From Gelria sp. (GTDB lineage Bacteria; Bacillota; Syntrophomonadia; Syntrophomonadales; Syntrophomonadaceae): 7,050 nt of DNA. The notes beneath the pieces were generated by a model, which saw nothing but the letters and a program-made list of their open reading frames with translations, did not search any database and was not told where the DNA came from. The translations under genes were made by a program, and so were the position numbers. This document shows positions 1-5,537 of the stretch, one piece after another (within the stretch, counting starts at the first letter, position 1; every line of letters begins with the position of its first letter). The stretch covers positions 1 to 7,050 of the forward strand of contig DUMX01000148.1 in assembly GCA_012839665.1 (NCBI GenBank), read 5' to 3'.

Positions 1-663
1 AGAAAGCATTTTCCAACTTAATATAAGCGATAACACGACCGCTACTAGAATAACTAACAATAATGCGGTCAATATGGAATCTAAAAGTAGCTGTTTTCGT
101 TCTATAAAAAACTGATAGTAGAATCCCAAAACAACTAGACCTACCGATAAACTTAGTATGATAAGTGGTTTACCGTATATTTGGAACTCCGGCATATCAA
201 CATTAGTAAGTTTGAAAATGTGGATATTTTTACGTCTAAGACAAAATATTATTAGTGTAAGAAATGCAAATTCGGGGAGAGGAAAAAGTATGCGCCATAA
301 AGGGGTAGCTAAAGCCTCTTGTATAGAAATTCCGCTAATATAAGATACCAATGGAATAAATAACATTTCCGCAAAACTTACACATAAGAAGCCTAAGATG
401 ATACTAACAAGTGCCAACCACAGCGGAAGTTTACATATTATATAAAGCAAAACTACTATTACCGGGAGTTGAATAAACACATTTGCCCCAGGTGGTATGT
501 GAAAATAGCGGACAAAATAACTTGAAAATGCACCAGCCAAAGCTATACATATTATTTTTCTATTGGGCAGTTTAGTTCCCGTTAAAGCTAAGCCTATGTA
601 GATTAATAAGAGGGTCTCTGGAAATGATTGCAGAAAGACCAAATATAAAGGCATTTGTTCCAT
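1..663 (-). CDS. AgrC-like sensor histidine kinase, N-terminal membrane part (partial at left edge)
   Basis: The minus-strand frame is open for 221 codons and runs off the left edge with no stop. It encodes an almost wholly hydrophobic protein with about seven membrane segments (roughly residues 6-28, 37-52, 60-78, 81-103, 120-141, 165-182 and 195-217). The opening MPLYLVFLQSFPETLLLIYI and the helix layout resemble the sensor region of clostridial AgrC-like GHKL kinases found beside agrB genes. The histidine and ATPase domains would lie outside the window, so kinase activity is inferred. The ATG at 663 is chosen because GTGGGG lies 8 bases upstream. An in-frame ATG at 714 and a GTG further upstream are alternatives. 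Fragments of agrB and a response regulator at 3392-3815 fit a former agr locus. It could instead be another multi-pass membrane protein. Confidence 0.62.
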   Translation of the reverse strand, partial: MEQMPLYLVFLQSFPETLLLIYIGLALTGTKLPNRKIICIALAGAFSSYFVRYFHIPPGANVFIQLPVIVVLLYIICKLPLWLALVSIILGFLCVSFAEMLFIPLVSYISGISIQEALATPLWRILFPLPEFAFLTLIIFCLRRKNIHIFKLTNVDMPEFQIYGKPLIILSLSVGLVVLGFYYQFFIERKQLLLDSILTALLLVILVAVVLSLILSWKMLS

Positions 664-747
664 AACATTCGCCCCACGCTTTTGCCATATTGGACGTGTA
701 CCTGCTACCAACATGGTTTCCGACCAAAATGTCACCTTGCTTACATA

Positions 748-775
748 ATTATGCCATATATTATAATTTTGTAAA
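748..775 (-). promoter_or_regulatory. Candidate sigma-A promoter for the sensor kinase gene
   Basis: On the minus strand TTTACA (775-770) and CATAAT (753-748) are separated by 16 bases, each one mismatch from consensus. A second TATAAT-like hexamer lies inside the spacer. The site sits in the 159-base gap between the truncated permease and the kinase start, about 85 bases before the ATG at 663. The rest of this gap shows no gene. AT-rich sequence makes chance matches common. Confidence 0.4.
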
Positions 776-822
776 ATAGTTTGCCCAGAAAAACTACGCT
801 ATCATATGAGTAGCAGATTTTT

Positions 823-1713
823 TCATGAGGCTTTATATACATCAAAATACAAGGTGTTAAATTTATTTGAAAGAGCTTTGACCAGGTCGGGTACGTCAAG
901 GCTTTTATCTGAGGTTATTATTTGTCCATTTGCTTGCTGCAATAAGGCTATTGAAGCAATATCATAGTACCTTTGCGTATCTATCCGCGAAAATGCCGGT
1001 ATTAATATGTATCTATCCATATATACCAACACGCCATTCCGCGGTATATAGGTGTTCGGAGGTAAAAAACCGCTTACTTCAAATTGCATTCTTGTAAACA
1101 GATATTCTGCTTCAAAGCGGTCTCCGATTTTGAAATATTCCTTATACTCATTTCCCAAAACTGCTTTTAAATTATCAGTATTATCCAGCACAAAATCCTG
1201 ACTGGAAAAGGCTTGGCCTTGCTCTACCGATATCCCGAATTCAGTGAACACGTTGCCAGATACCTGTATGCATTTTACCGGGAAAAATTGTTCGCCATCG
1301 CGGCTGTAAGGCTCATAAGCGCCTTCTTCATACCCATAACCGAACTTTTCAAGCACGCTTTTTCCAGCCAGATCAATGGGTTGAACAATGGTATTAATAA
1401 ATGCTATTTCTTTGTCTTGCCTTAATTCATTTACAAAACGCAATAGTTTATAATACTCGGTTTCCGAATCCCGGTATTTTTGATAGCTTCCATCTTCATC
1501 GGTATTATCATGCATGGAGTAATAAGACTTGTTGCCTATGTACTCTTTTAAATGGTCAACACTGGAAACGGCGGTAAATGCATTGGCAGCTACCAAGGCT
1601 ACCAGGGTTAAACATACCGTGCACTGTAAAATCAGGATAAGCGTTATAAATCGGTTGTTTTTAATACTTCTCCTTATCTCATAGCCATTAATATTCCGTT
1701 GGCTTTCGTACAT
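823..1713 (-). CDS. FtsX/MacB-like ABC permease lacking its C-terminal membrane domain
   Basis: This 296-residue protein has a basic N-terminus, one membrane helix (about residues 18-44, ending near LVALVAANAF) and then an outer domain of about 250 residues resembling the MacB-type periplasmic core. A normal FtsX-type permease would next have three more helices. Here the frame stops after the outer domain and no continuation is visible in any minus-strand frame of the following 150 bases, so the gene looks truncated, or it is an unusual single-helix subunit. The ATG at 1713 is preferred over upstream starts because GAGGTGA lies 5 bases before it. That site overlaps the stop of the upstream permease, and only 5 bases separate the two genes, so they are probably co-translated. 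The two proteins may form a heterodimer. The exported substrate or sensing role is unknown. Confidence 0.68.
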   Translation of the reverse strand: MYESQRNINGYEIRRSIKNNRFITLILILQCTVCLTLVALVAANAFTAVSSVDHLKEYIGNKSYYSMHDNTDEDGSYQKYRDSETEYYKLLRFVNELRQDKEIAFINTIVQPIDLAGKSVLEKFGYGYEEGAYEPYSRDGEQFFPVKCIQVSGNVFTEFGISVEQGQAFSSQDFVLDNTDNLKAVLGNEYKEYFKIGDRFEAEYLFTRMQFEVSGFLPPNTYIPRNGVLVYMDRYILIPAFSRIDTQRYYDIASIALLQQANGQIITSDKSLDVPDLVKALSNKFNTLYFDVYKAS

Positions 1714-1718
1714 AGCTG

Positions 1719-1725
1719 TCACCTC
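1719..1725 (-). promoter_or_regulatory. Ribosome binding site of the second permease, overlapping the stop of the first
   Basis: GAGGTGA on the minus strand includes the TGA stop of the upstream permease and lies 5 bases before the ATG at 1713. It fixes the start of the downstream gene at 1713 rather than at the in-frame ATG at 1824, which lies inside the upstream gene, and it suggests translational coupling. Confidence 0.7.
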
Positions 1726-2753
1726 ATCACTTCGGTTACAGTAATTGCAAGCATTTGCTTTACAGCAGGAACTGTTATCAACCATCCTATAATTATGTTT
1801 ACTATTGCTATTGCGGCCAACCATCCTTCATTATCGACTTTAATATTGAAAAGCATGGCTAATAATATCCCGAAACCCACACCCAGGAGGGCTAACTTAA
1901 AATAGCTACTGTAAATTACCCGCCTTAATTTCCAGTCTGTCCAACCAATTAAACGCATTACCGCAATTCTTCTGCGTTGTTTGCTTATCCATTCATAGGA
2001 TATGGAGATGCTGCACATCACGTAGCAGAATATTAAGAGCATGAACAAAATAGCATCGTTTATTAAATTGTAAAAAAGCCGGTCGGTACCTATAGGATCG
2101 GCATCCAACCGTTTCAACGGCGGATTACCAGCATTAACTGTTTTGCAGGCCAGTTCGTTTAATTTATTAAACATATTCTCACTACTACCTTTTCCAATTC
2201 CGGAATACGCGTCCAATATAAAAATGTTATTGCTTCCTTTTCGCAGTAAAGCATCGGCATTAACTATTATCGTATCATCCAGCAAAGTCTCAACACGATA
2301 GCCCATTATTCCTATTACCTCAAACCATTTGTCTTCCACCTCAATCCACAGTTTTCCATTCTTTTTTATTACGTCGTTTTTCCGGTTGAGGCCAATCACT
2401 GCCAATGCTTTGTGGTTACAGAAATCGTCTGTGGCAAAATACCTGCCCGAGACCATAGGAGGAGGGTCAACCTTACCTTGCAAATATATTTGCCGCAAGT
2501 TTTTTTCGTAGTCATCATATATAAGGGAAAAATCCCTCATTTCGCTCTTTTGAAGCTGTTTGATCATTTTCTCGTAACTCCAGCTCTCTTCATCCATATA
2601 GAAATGAACAGCATGCTGACTATAGTTCCCCCTACTAATCCTCGCCAGTAATATGTTATTTTCGGTTGCAGTCGCCAGAAATATTGATGAAAAACAGATA
2701 ACGGCATAAATGCAGATGAGAATAAACGCCATTGCATTCATTTTGAAATTCAT
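1719..2753 (-). CDS. FtsX/MacB-like ABC transporter permease
   Basis: This 344-residue protein has the four-helix layout of FtsX/MacB-type permeases. One helix sits at the N-terminus (about residues 7-27), followed by an outer domain of about 200 residues. Three C-terminal helices follow, around AILFMLLIFCYVMCSISISY, YFKLALLGVGFGILLAMLF and LAAIAIVNIIIGWLITVP. The loop after the second helix reads RRRIAVMRLIGWTDWKLRRV, which matches the conserved FtsX-type motif (basic residues, then E/R-I-x-V-x-R-x-x-G). Such proteins work as mechanotransmitters with a cytoplasmic ATPase and export peptides, extract lipoproteins or give peptide resistance. No ATPase gene is visible here. ATG at 2753 is chosen because GGAG lies 10 bases upstream. 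A GTG at 2762 is in frame but too close to the GGGGG run. The upstream small exported protein may be its substrate (inference). Confidence 0.8.
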   Translation of the reverse strand: MNFKMNAMAFILICIYAVICFSSIFLATATENNILLARISRGNYSQHAVHFYMDEESWSYEKMIKQLQKSEMRDFSLIYDDYEKNLRQIYLQGKVDPPPMVSGRYFATDDFCNHKALAVIGLNRKNDVIKKNGKLWIEVEDKWFEVIGIMGYRVETLLDDTIIVNADALLRKGSNNIFILDAYSGIGKGSSENMFNKLNELACKTVNAGNPPLKRLDADPIGTDRLFYNLINDAILFMLLIFCYVMCSISISYEWISKQRRRIAVMRLIGWTDWKLRRVIYSSYFKLALLGVGFGILLAMLFNIKVDNEGWLAAIAIVNIIIGWLITVPAVKQMLAITVTEVMR

Positions 2754-2786
2754 ATAATTCACACTCCCCCTCTTTTACAGAGAACT

Positions 2787-2822
2787 CGTCTAAAAGAAAA
2801 GCATAATGCTTTTTTTTAGACG
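2787..2822 (-). terminator. Long hairpin between the exported protein gene and the permeases
   Basis: The arms CGTCTAAAAGAAAAGCAT and ATGCTTTTTTTTAGACG pair along their whole length except for one bulged G, giving about 15 pairs around a CATAATG loop. On the minus strand the descending side is T-rich (TTTTCTTTT) and the ascending side A-rich, so it could act as an intrinsic terminator in either direction, though the T-run lies inside the stem. It lies 30 bases after the small gene's stop and about 35 bases before the permease start. It may reduce read-through, so that more of the small protein is made than of the transporter. Confidence 0.5.
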
Positions 2823-2854
2823 CGGGGTAGTATCAGGCAATCATTTTACGGTTA

Positions 2855-3356
2855 TTAATAACCATAAAATGCATATGCCGTAGCTGGCACCGCAATATAA
2901 GGACTGTACGCCCACCCGGATTTTAGAGTGAACCCAACATTTCTGTATACACGTCCCGTATCAGTACTACTCTGATAGACACCACCTATATAAGCACGTA
3001 AATAATGGCTTCCAGTGTAACCAACGCTTGAGGCTACCGAGCGCTTTGAGTATAACCAGTATCCAGTTCCCATAGACCCTTCTATCCATTCTGACCGAGT
3101 TTCACTCCAGCTTTCAAAATAATCCTCTAAGCTGCCTCTCGAGGCTGATTGGAGCCTATCTAATGCAGGGTTTCCTAATAAGCCACCGATACTTTCCTCA
3201 GATTTAACTATGTTTATTTCATTGGCACTCGGATAAACTGACTCGCTGACAGCCTGTGAGGGGCTATTAATAGGGGCGGCAATTAACAACAGTAGTTGAC
3301 GTAAACAAACACATGGTTAAAGCTACGACAAAGGCCGTTAATAGACTCTTCTTCAT
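2855..3356 (-). CDS. Small exported protein of unknown function, frameshifted near the signal peptide
   Basis: ATG at 3356 follows GGAGGG by 11 bases and begins MKKSLLTAFVVALTMCLF, a clear signal peptide start. That frame stops after 29 codons (stop at 3269-3267). The remaining 143 residues continue in another frame, which has no ribosome site of its own and a stop just upstream at about 3320. One extra base near 3287 would join them into a 166-residue protein. After the signal peptide comes a polar stretch rich in Ser and Glu, then a Tyr-, Gly- and Ser-rich C-terminal half with no Cys, ending in AYAFYGY. I do not recognise a family. The SxY spacing, the SGWAYS segment and the aromatic end faintly recall lactococcin 972-type bacteriocins, but the similarity is weak. 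The gene heads the permease cluster and could be its substrate. The shift may be a pseudogene mutation, a sequencing error or, less likely, recoding. Confidence 0.55.
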
Positions 3357-3367
3357 ATTGTTAAACA

Positions 3368-3375
3368 CCCTCCTT
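3368..3375 (-). promoter_or_regulatory. Ribosome binding site of the small exported protein
   Basis: AAGGAGGG on the minus strand lies 11 bases before the ATG at 3356. It shows that translation is meant to begin at the signal peptide and not at the in-frame TTG at 3289, which has no ribosome site, so the frame break downstream is a real discontinuity in the sequence as given. Confidence 0.65.
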
Positions 3376-3391
3376 AAGTCTATTCACCATT

Positions 3392-3641
3392 AACTTTTCC
3401 GGTGAAACCGAGAATAAACCTATAAGTAGTGAAGCTGAACGAAAGAAATTTAAGAATTGGTCAGTAGCAATAATGATTATATATGGCTTCATTATTGTAC
3501 TGTTCAGCAATCTGTCTGTTCTAAATTATGTTTGCTTTGCCTATAGCAACAGGCATAATAGCACAGGCCTTTACGGTATCACCTGCTGGCTATGGTTTTA
3601 TCCACTTTGTAGATAGGGTTTTGGATTTTTCGAAAGGGTAA
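3392..3641 (+). pseudogene. agrB-like gene, 3' remnant with a one-base frameshift
   Basis: Two short plus-strand frames join into about 82 residues that look like the C-terminal third of AgrB, the membrane peptidase that processes agr autoinducer peptides (usual length about 200 residues). Codons from 3392 to 3526 give ETENKPISSEAERKKFKNW and then a hydrophobic helix. After skipping T at 3527, codons from 3528 give ALPIATGIIAQAFTVSPAGY and end at TAA 3639-3641. The NKPIS plus basic segment, the second helix and the AQAFTxxPxGY ending are typical of clostridial AgrB. The catalytic His and Cys of the N-terminal part are absent, and no start codon with a ribosome site precedes the remnant. The 5' part appears to have been replaced by the minus-strand cassette to the left. 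The assignment is by remembered family pattern, not a search. Confidence 0.6.
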
Positions 3642-3644
3642 GAT

Positions 3645-3815
3645 ATGAGAATTCTTATAGTAGATGATGAACCAGCTACAGGCTTTTTTCTTCAGTCTAT
3701 AATTAAAGAAGTACCCGGGGTAATAACTGATATTGCCACCAGCGGCAAGGAAGCGCTGAAGAAGTCTTCGATAAACCAGCCCCAGGCAGTATTTCTGGAT
3801 ATTGATGTTGATTAA
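3645..3815 (+). pseudogene. Response regulator receiver domain, truncated after the phospho-acceptor
   Basis: ATG at 3645 follows AAAGGG closely and starts 3 bases after the agrB-like remnant stops. It encodes 56 residues beginning MRILIVDDEPATGFFLQ and reaching AVFLDID before TAA. This is the first half of a CheY-like receiver: acidic pair D7 D8, and D52 as the predicted phospho-acceptor after hydrophobic strand 3. The conserved Thr/Ser, Lys and the whole output domain (LytTR type in agr systems) are missing, so it cannot work as a normal regulator. The last codon and stop (GTTGATTAA) replace the usual MPG turn, so the reading frame appears to end at a rearrangement junction. The stop is one base from the rsfS stop on the other strand. 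Confidence 0.72.
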
Positions 3816-3816
3816 A

Positions 3817-4167
3817 TTAATAAGGATTTTCAACCGCAACTTGCCGGGCATCGCCCCAGAGGTTTTCCAGGTCATAATATTCTCTTTCCTGCTGGCGGAA
3901 AACGTGTAATAAAACAGAATTATAGTCCAATACCGCCCATAGGCCCTGGCGCTGCCCTTCTTGTCGTAATGGCTTGATATCCTGCTCTAATAGTTTCTTT
4001 TCTACTGTTTCGATTATGCTTTTAACTTGTATGGGATTCCTGCCACTAGCCAGAACGAAATAATCGGATATAACGGTTAAATCCCGTACATCTAGAATGA
4101 GTACGTCAAAAGCCTTTTCTTCCAGACAAACTTCGGCAATAAGCTGTGCTAGTTTTTCATCTTCCAA
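3817..4167 (-). CDS. rsfS: Ribosomal silencing factor RsfS (Iojap/DUF143 family)
   Basis: This 116-residue protein has the full length of the RsfS family, which binds ribosomal protein L14 on the large subunit and blocks joining of the subunits when nutrients are scarce. Visible family signatures are VISDYFVLASG (about residues 32-42), LRQEGQRQGLWAVLDYNSVL with the conserved EG and W-x-x-x-D-Y, and LHVFRQQEREYYDLENLW near the end. The start is a TTG at 4167 supported by AGGAGG 7 bases upstream; no ATG fits. It is the last gene of a nadD-yqeK-rsfS operon, 15 bases after yqeK, an order common in Firmicutes. No terminator hairpin is visible after its stop, so transcripts probably run on antisense to the response regulator and agrB remnants. 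Confidence 0.95.
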   Translation of the reverse strand: MEDEKLAQLIAEVCLEEKAFDVLILDVRDLTVISDYFVLASGRNPIQVKSIIETVEKKLLEQDIKPLRQEGQRQGLWAVLDYNSVLLHVFRQQEREYYDLENLWGDARQVAVENPY

Positions 4168-4174
4168 ATATAGC

Positions 4175-4180
4175 CCTCCT
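4175..4180 (-). promoter_or_regulatory. Ribosome binding site that fixes the TTG start of rsfS
   Basis: AGGAGG on the minus strand lies 7 bases before TTG 4167-4165, in the 15-base gap after the yqeK stop. It is a perfect anti-Shine-Dalgarno match, making the unusual TTG start convincing. Confidence 0.8.
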
Positions 4181-4182
4181 AA

Positions 4183-4764
4183 TTAACAGCCAATAAACTT
4201 TACTTCTTTAAGAAAATGGTTCCTGACCTCTATAGTTAAAGGATGAATTATCCTCTGTTGATCCAGGCAGTATTTTATAGTAGATTCTAGACCAAATAGC
4301 ATTCCCTCGTCAAGATTGCGCCAGGCCAGGCATTTTAATCGTTCCAGTCCGGGAAAATCGCGCCCGGGCTCAATCATATCGGCCAGATAAATTATTTTAT
4401 CCAATGCACTCATGTGTAAAGACCCTAAGGTATGACACTTAACCGCCTGCAAAATCTCCTCGTCATCAATCCCCAATTCCGTTTTAAGTAGAAAAGCACC
4501 TACCGGAGCATGTAGCAAGTCGGGTACCAGACGGTCCACCTCATGTTCGAGCAAATTATTAACAGTAGCAATGTTAAGCAACTCGGAAGCAGGCATTCCC
4601 TTAGCATAGTCGTGCAGAATTCCGGTCAAATATGCTTTCTGTGGGCTAACTCCGAAATTTACAGCCAATTCCCGAGCCTCTACGGCTACCTGTAAAGAGT
4701 GCTGCAAGCGCCGGTTGGACAAACGGGATTTAATAATTGCCAGGGCTTCCTGCTCACTTAACAT
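4183..4764 (-). CDS. yqeK: HD-domain protein YqeK, bis(5'-nucleosyl)-tetraphosphatase (symmetrical)
   Basis: A 193-residue HD-superfamily metal-dependent hydrolase of normal YqeK length. The metal-binding set is complete: H22 (RRLQHS), H51-D52 (GILHDYAKG), H85 (LLHAPVG), H111 (KCHTLGS) and D129 (YLADMIEPGRDF). The order and the LADMIEPGR motif are characteristic of YqeK. Members of this family cleave diadenosine tetraphosphate symmetrically to two ADP, with bound iron. The ATG at 4764 overlaps the end of nadD by 11 bases (ATGTTAAGTGA), and an AAGGGG/AAAGG purine stretch precedes it, so the genes are translationally coupled. It is followed after 15 bases by rsfS. Confidence 0.93.
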   Translation of the reverse strand: MLSEQEALAIIKSRLSNRRLQHSLQVAVEARELAVNFGVSPQKAYLTGILHDYAKGMPASELLNIATVNNLLEHEVDRLVPDLLHAPVGAFLLKTELGIDDEEILQAVKCHTLGSLHMSALDKIIYLADMIEPGRDFPGLERLKCLAWRNLDEGMLFGLESTIKYCLDQQRIIHPLTIEVRNHFLKEVKFIGC

Positions 4765-5392
4765 CCTTTACCCCTTCCTTCTCACGGTATAATCCCTTAT
4801 CCAAAATGTATTGTTCCACTTCCAAGGGCAAGAGATACTTTATCGGCCTATTTTCCGCCACTCTCTGTCTTATATTTGTGGAGGAAATATCTAATCCCGG
4901 TATGGGTAGAAAGTCCATTCGTTCCCATAATATAGAAGGAAGGTTTTTAAGTGCCGGGTCACTCCGTTCAATTATATATCCAGGCCGGGTTGCTACCACA
5001 AAACGACATAAACCTGACAATTCCTGATAATCTTTCCAGGTATGCATCGTCAATAAAGAGTCGGCACCCATTATAAAAAAAATATCACTATCAGAATAAT
5101 GCTTTAAAAAATATCGTACGGTGTCGATAGTATAGGACTTTCCTGCTCTTTTCATTTCCAAATCAGATATGGTAAGGGCAGGATTACCCCGAATAGCTAT
5201 TTTTACCATATTGTAGCGATGCTCACTATCTAAAACTTCATTTATTTCTTTGTGAGGCGGGCGGGCTGCCGGCATAAAAATAACCGAGTCCAGTTTAAAC
5301 TCATGACGGGCAAATTCAGCAGCTATAAGATGCCCGTAATGAACCGGGTCAAAAGTTCCACCCATAATACCGATAGAATCAAACCTTTGCAT
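4754..5392 (-). CDS. nadD: Nicotinate-nucleotide adenylyltransferase NadD
   Basis: A 212-residue nucleotidyltransferase that adenylates nicotinate mononucleotide to deamido-NAD in NAD synthesis. Near the N-terminus IGIMGGTFDPVHYGHL carries the nucleotide-binding loop and the HxGH motif (H18, H21). A C-terminal ISSTNIR motif (169-175) matches the conserved ISST-x-IR. The middle segment FIMGADSLLTMHTWKDY matches the NadD pattern G-x-D-x-L-x-x-x-x-W. ATG at 5392 is chosen over the in-frame TTG at 5419: TTG falls inside the -10 box of a good promoter, while AAGGGG lies 12 bases before 5392. This is the first gene of the nadD-yqeK-rsfS operon and overlaps yqeK by 11 bases. Confidence 0.95.
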   Translation of the reverse strand: MQRFDSIGIMGGTFDPVHYGHLIAAEFARHEFKLDSVIFMPAARPPHKEINEVLDSEHRYNMVKIAIRGNPALTISDLEMKRAGKSYTIDTVRYFLKHYSDSDIFFIMGADSLLTMHTWKDYQELSGLCRFVVATRPGYIIERSDPALKNLPSILWERMDFLPIPGLDISSTNIRQRVAENRPIKYLLPLEVEQYILDKGLYREKEGVKDVK

Positions 5393-5418
5393 AACAATCT
5401 CATACCCCTTATGTTTCA

Positions 5419-5447
5419 ATAATACCCATAGCTTAATGAAAAGGCAA
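5419..5447 (-). promoter_or_regulatory. Promoter of the nadD-yqeK-rsfS operon
   Basis: On the minus strand TTGCCT (5447-5442) and TATTAT (5424-5419) are 17 bases apart. The predicted transcript start near 5412 leaves a leader of about 20 bases that includes the AAGGGG ribosome site, which fits the chosen nadD start. Confidence 0.55.
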
Positions 5448-5451
5448 ACAG

Positions 5452-5489
5452 TACCAGCAATTAGACAAGGGCTTTAGGCTTTGCTGGTA
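5452..5489. repeat. Inverted repeat between the two divergent promoters
   Basis: TACCAGCAA (5452-5460) and TTGCTGGTA (5481-5489) are perfect 9-base inverted copies with 20 bases between them. The right arm covers the candidate -35 of the plus-strand promoter and the left arm lies just upstream of the nadD -35. It could be an operator for a dimeric regulator or a hairpin; nothing in the sequence tells which. Confidence 0.5.
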
Positions 5490-5508
5490 TTCAGAAAACA
5501 TCTATAAT
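5481..5508 (+). promoter_or_regulatory. Promoter of the cysteine-cluster protein gene
   Basis: TATAAT (5503-5508) is a perfect -10 box, 16 bases after TTGCTG (5481-5486). The predicted start of the transcript, near 5515, is about 23 bases before the ATG at 5538. The -35 lies within the right arm of the inverted repeat, so repression by a bound protein is possible. Confidence 0.55.
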
Positions 5509-5537
5509 GATATTATCAACGATTGTGGGAGTGGAAT

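Noticed and set aside
158..343. Plus-strand 61-codon frame within the sensor kinase gene
   Set aside because: It is antisense to the continuous hydrophobic kinase frame and has no ribosome site or recognisable product.
1714..1824. Upstream ATG at 1824 as start of the second permease
   Set aside because: It would overlap the first permease by about 100 bases and has a Cys/Asn-rich extension unlike a permease N-terminus, while ATG 1713 has a strong coupled ribosome site.
1699..1905. Plus-strand 68-codon frame at the overlap of the two permeases
   Set aside because: It is the complement of the FtsX-type membrane segments, which explains its hydrophobic look.
2763..3391. Insertion sequence or transposase near the rearranged block
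   Set aside because: No transposase motif, terminal repeats or flanking target duplication could be seen, so the rearrangements cannot be assigned to a mobile element.
3645..3815. Intact single-domain response regulator
   Set aside because: Only 56 residues are present; strands 4 and 5, the conserved Thr/Ser and the Lys of a receiver fold are missing.
3579..3875. Minus-strand open frame of 98 codons overlapping the end of rsfS and the response regulator remnant
   Set aside because: It is in a different frame from rsfS, has basic and aromatic-rich random composition, and has no ribosome site; it is antisense to the receiver-domain remnant.
5393..5419. TTG at 5419 as start of nadD
   Set aside because: It lies in the likely -10 box, and NadD proteins start shortly before the GGTFDP motif, which fits ATG 5392.
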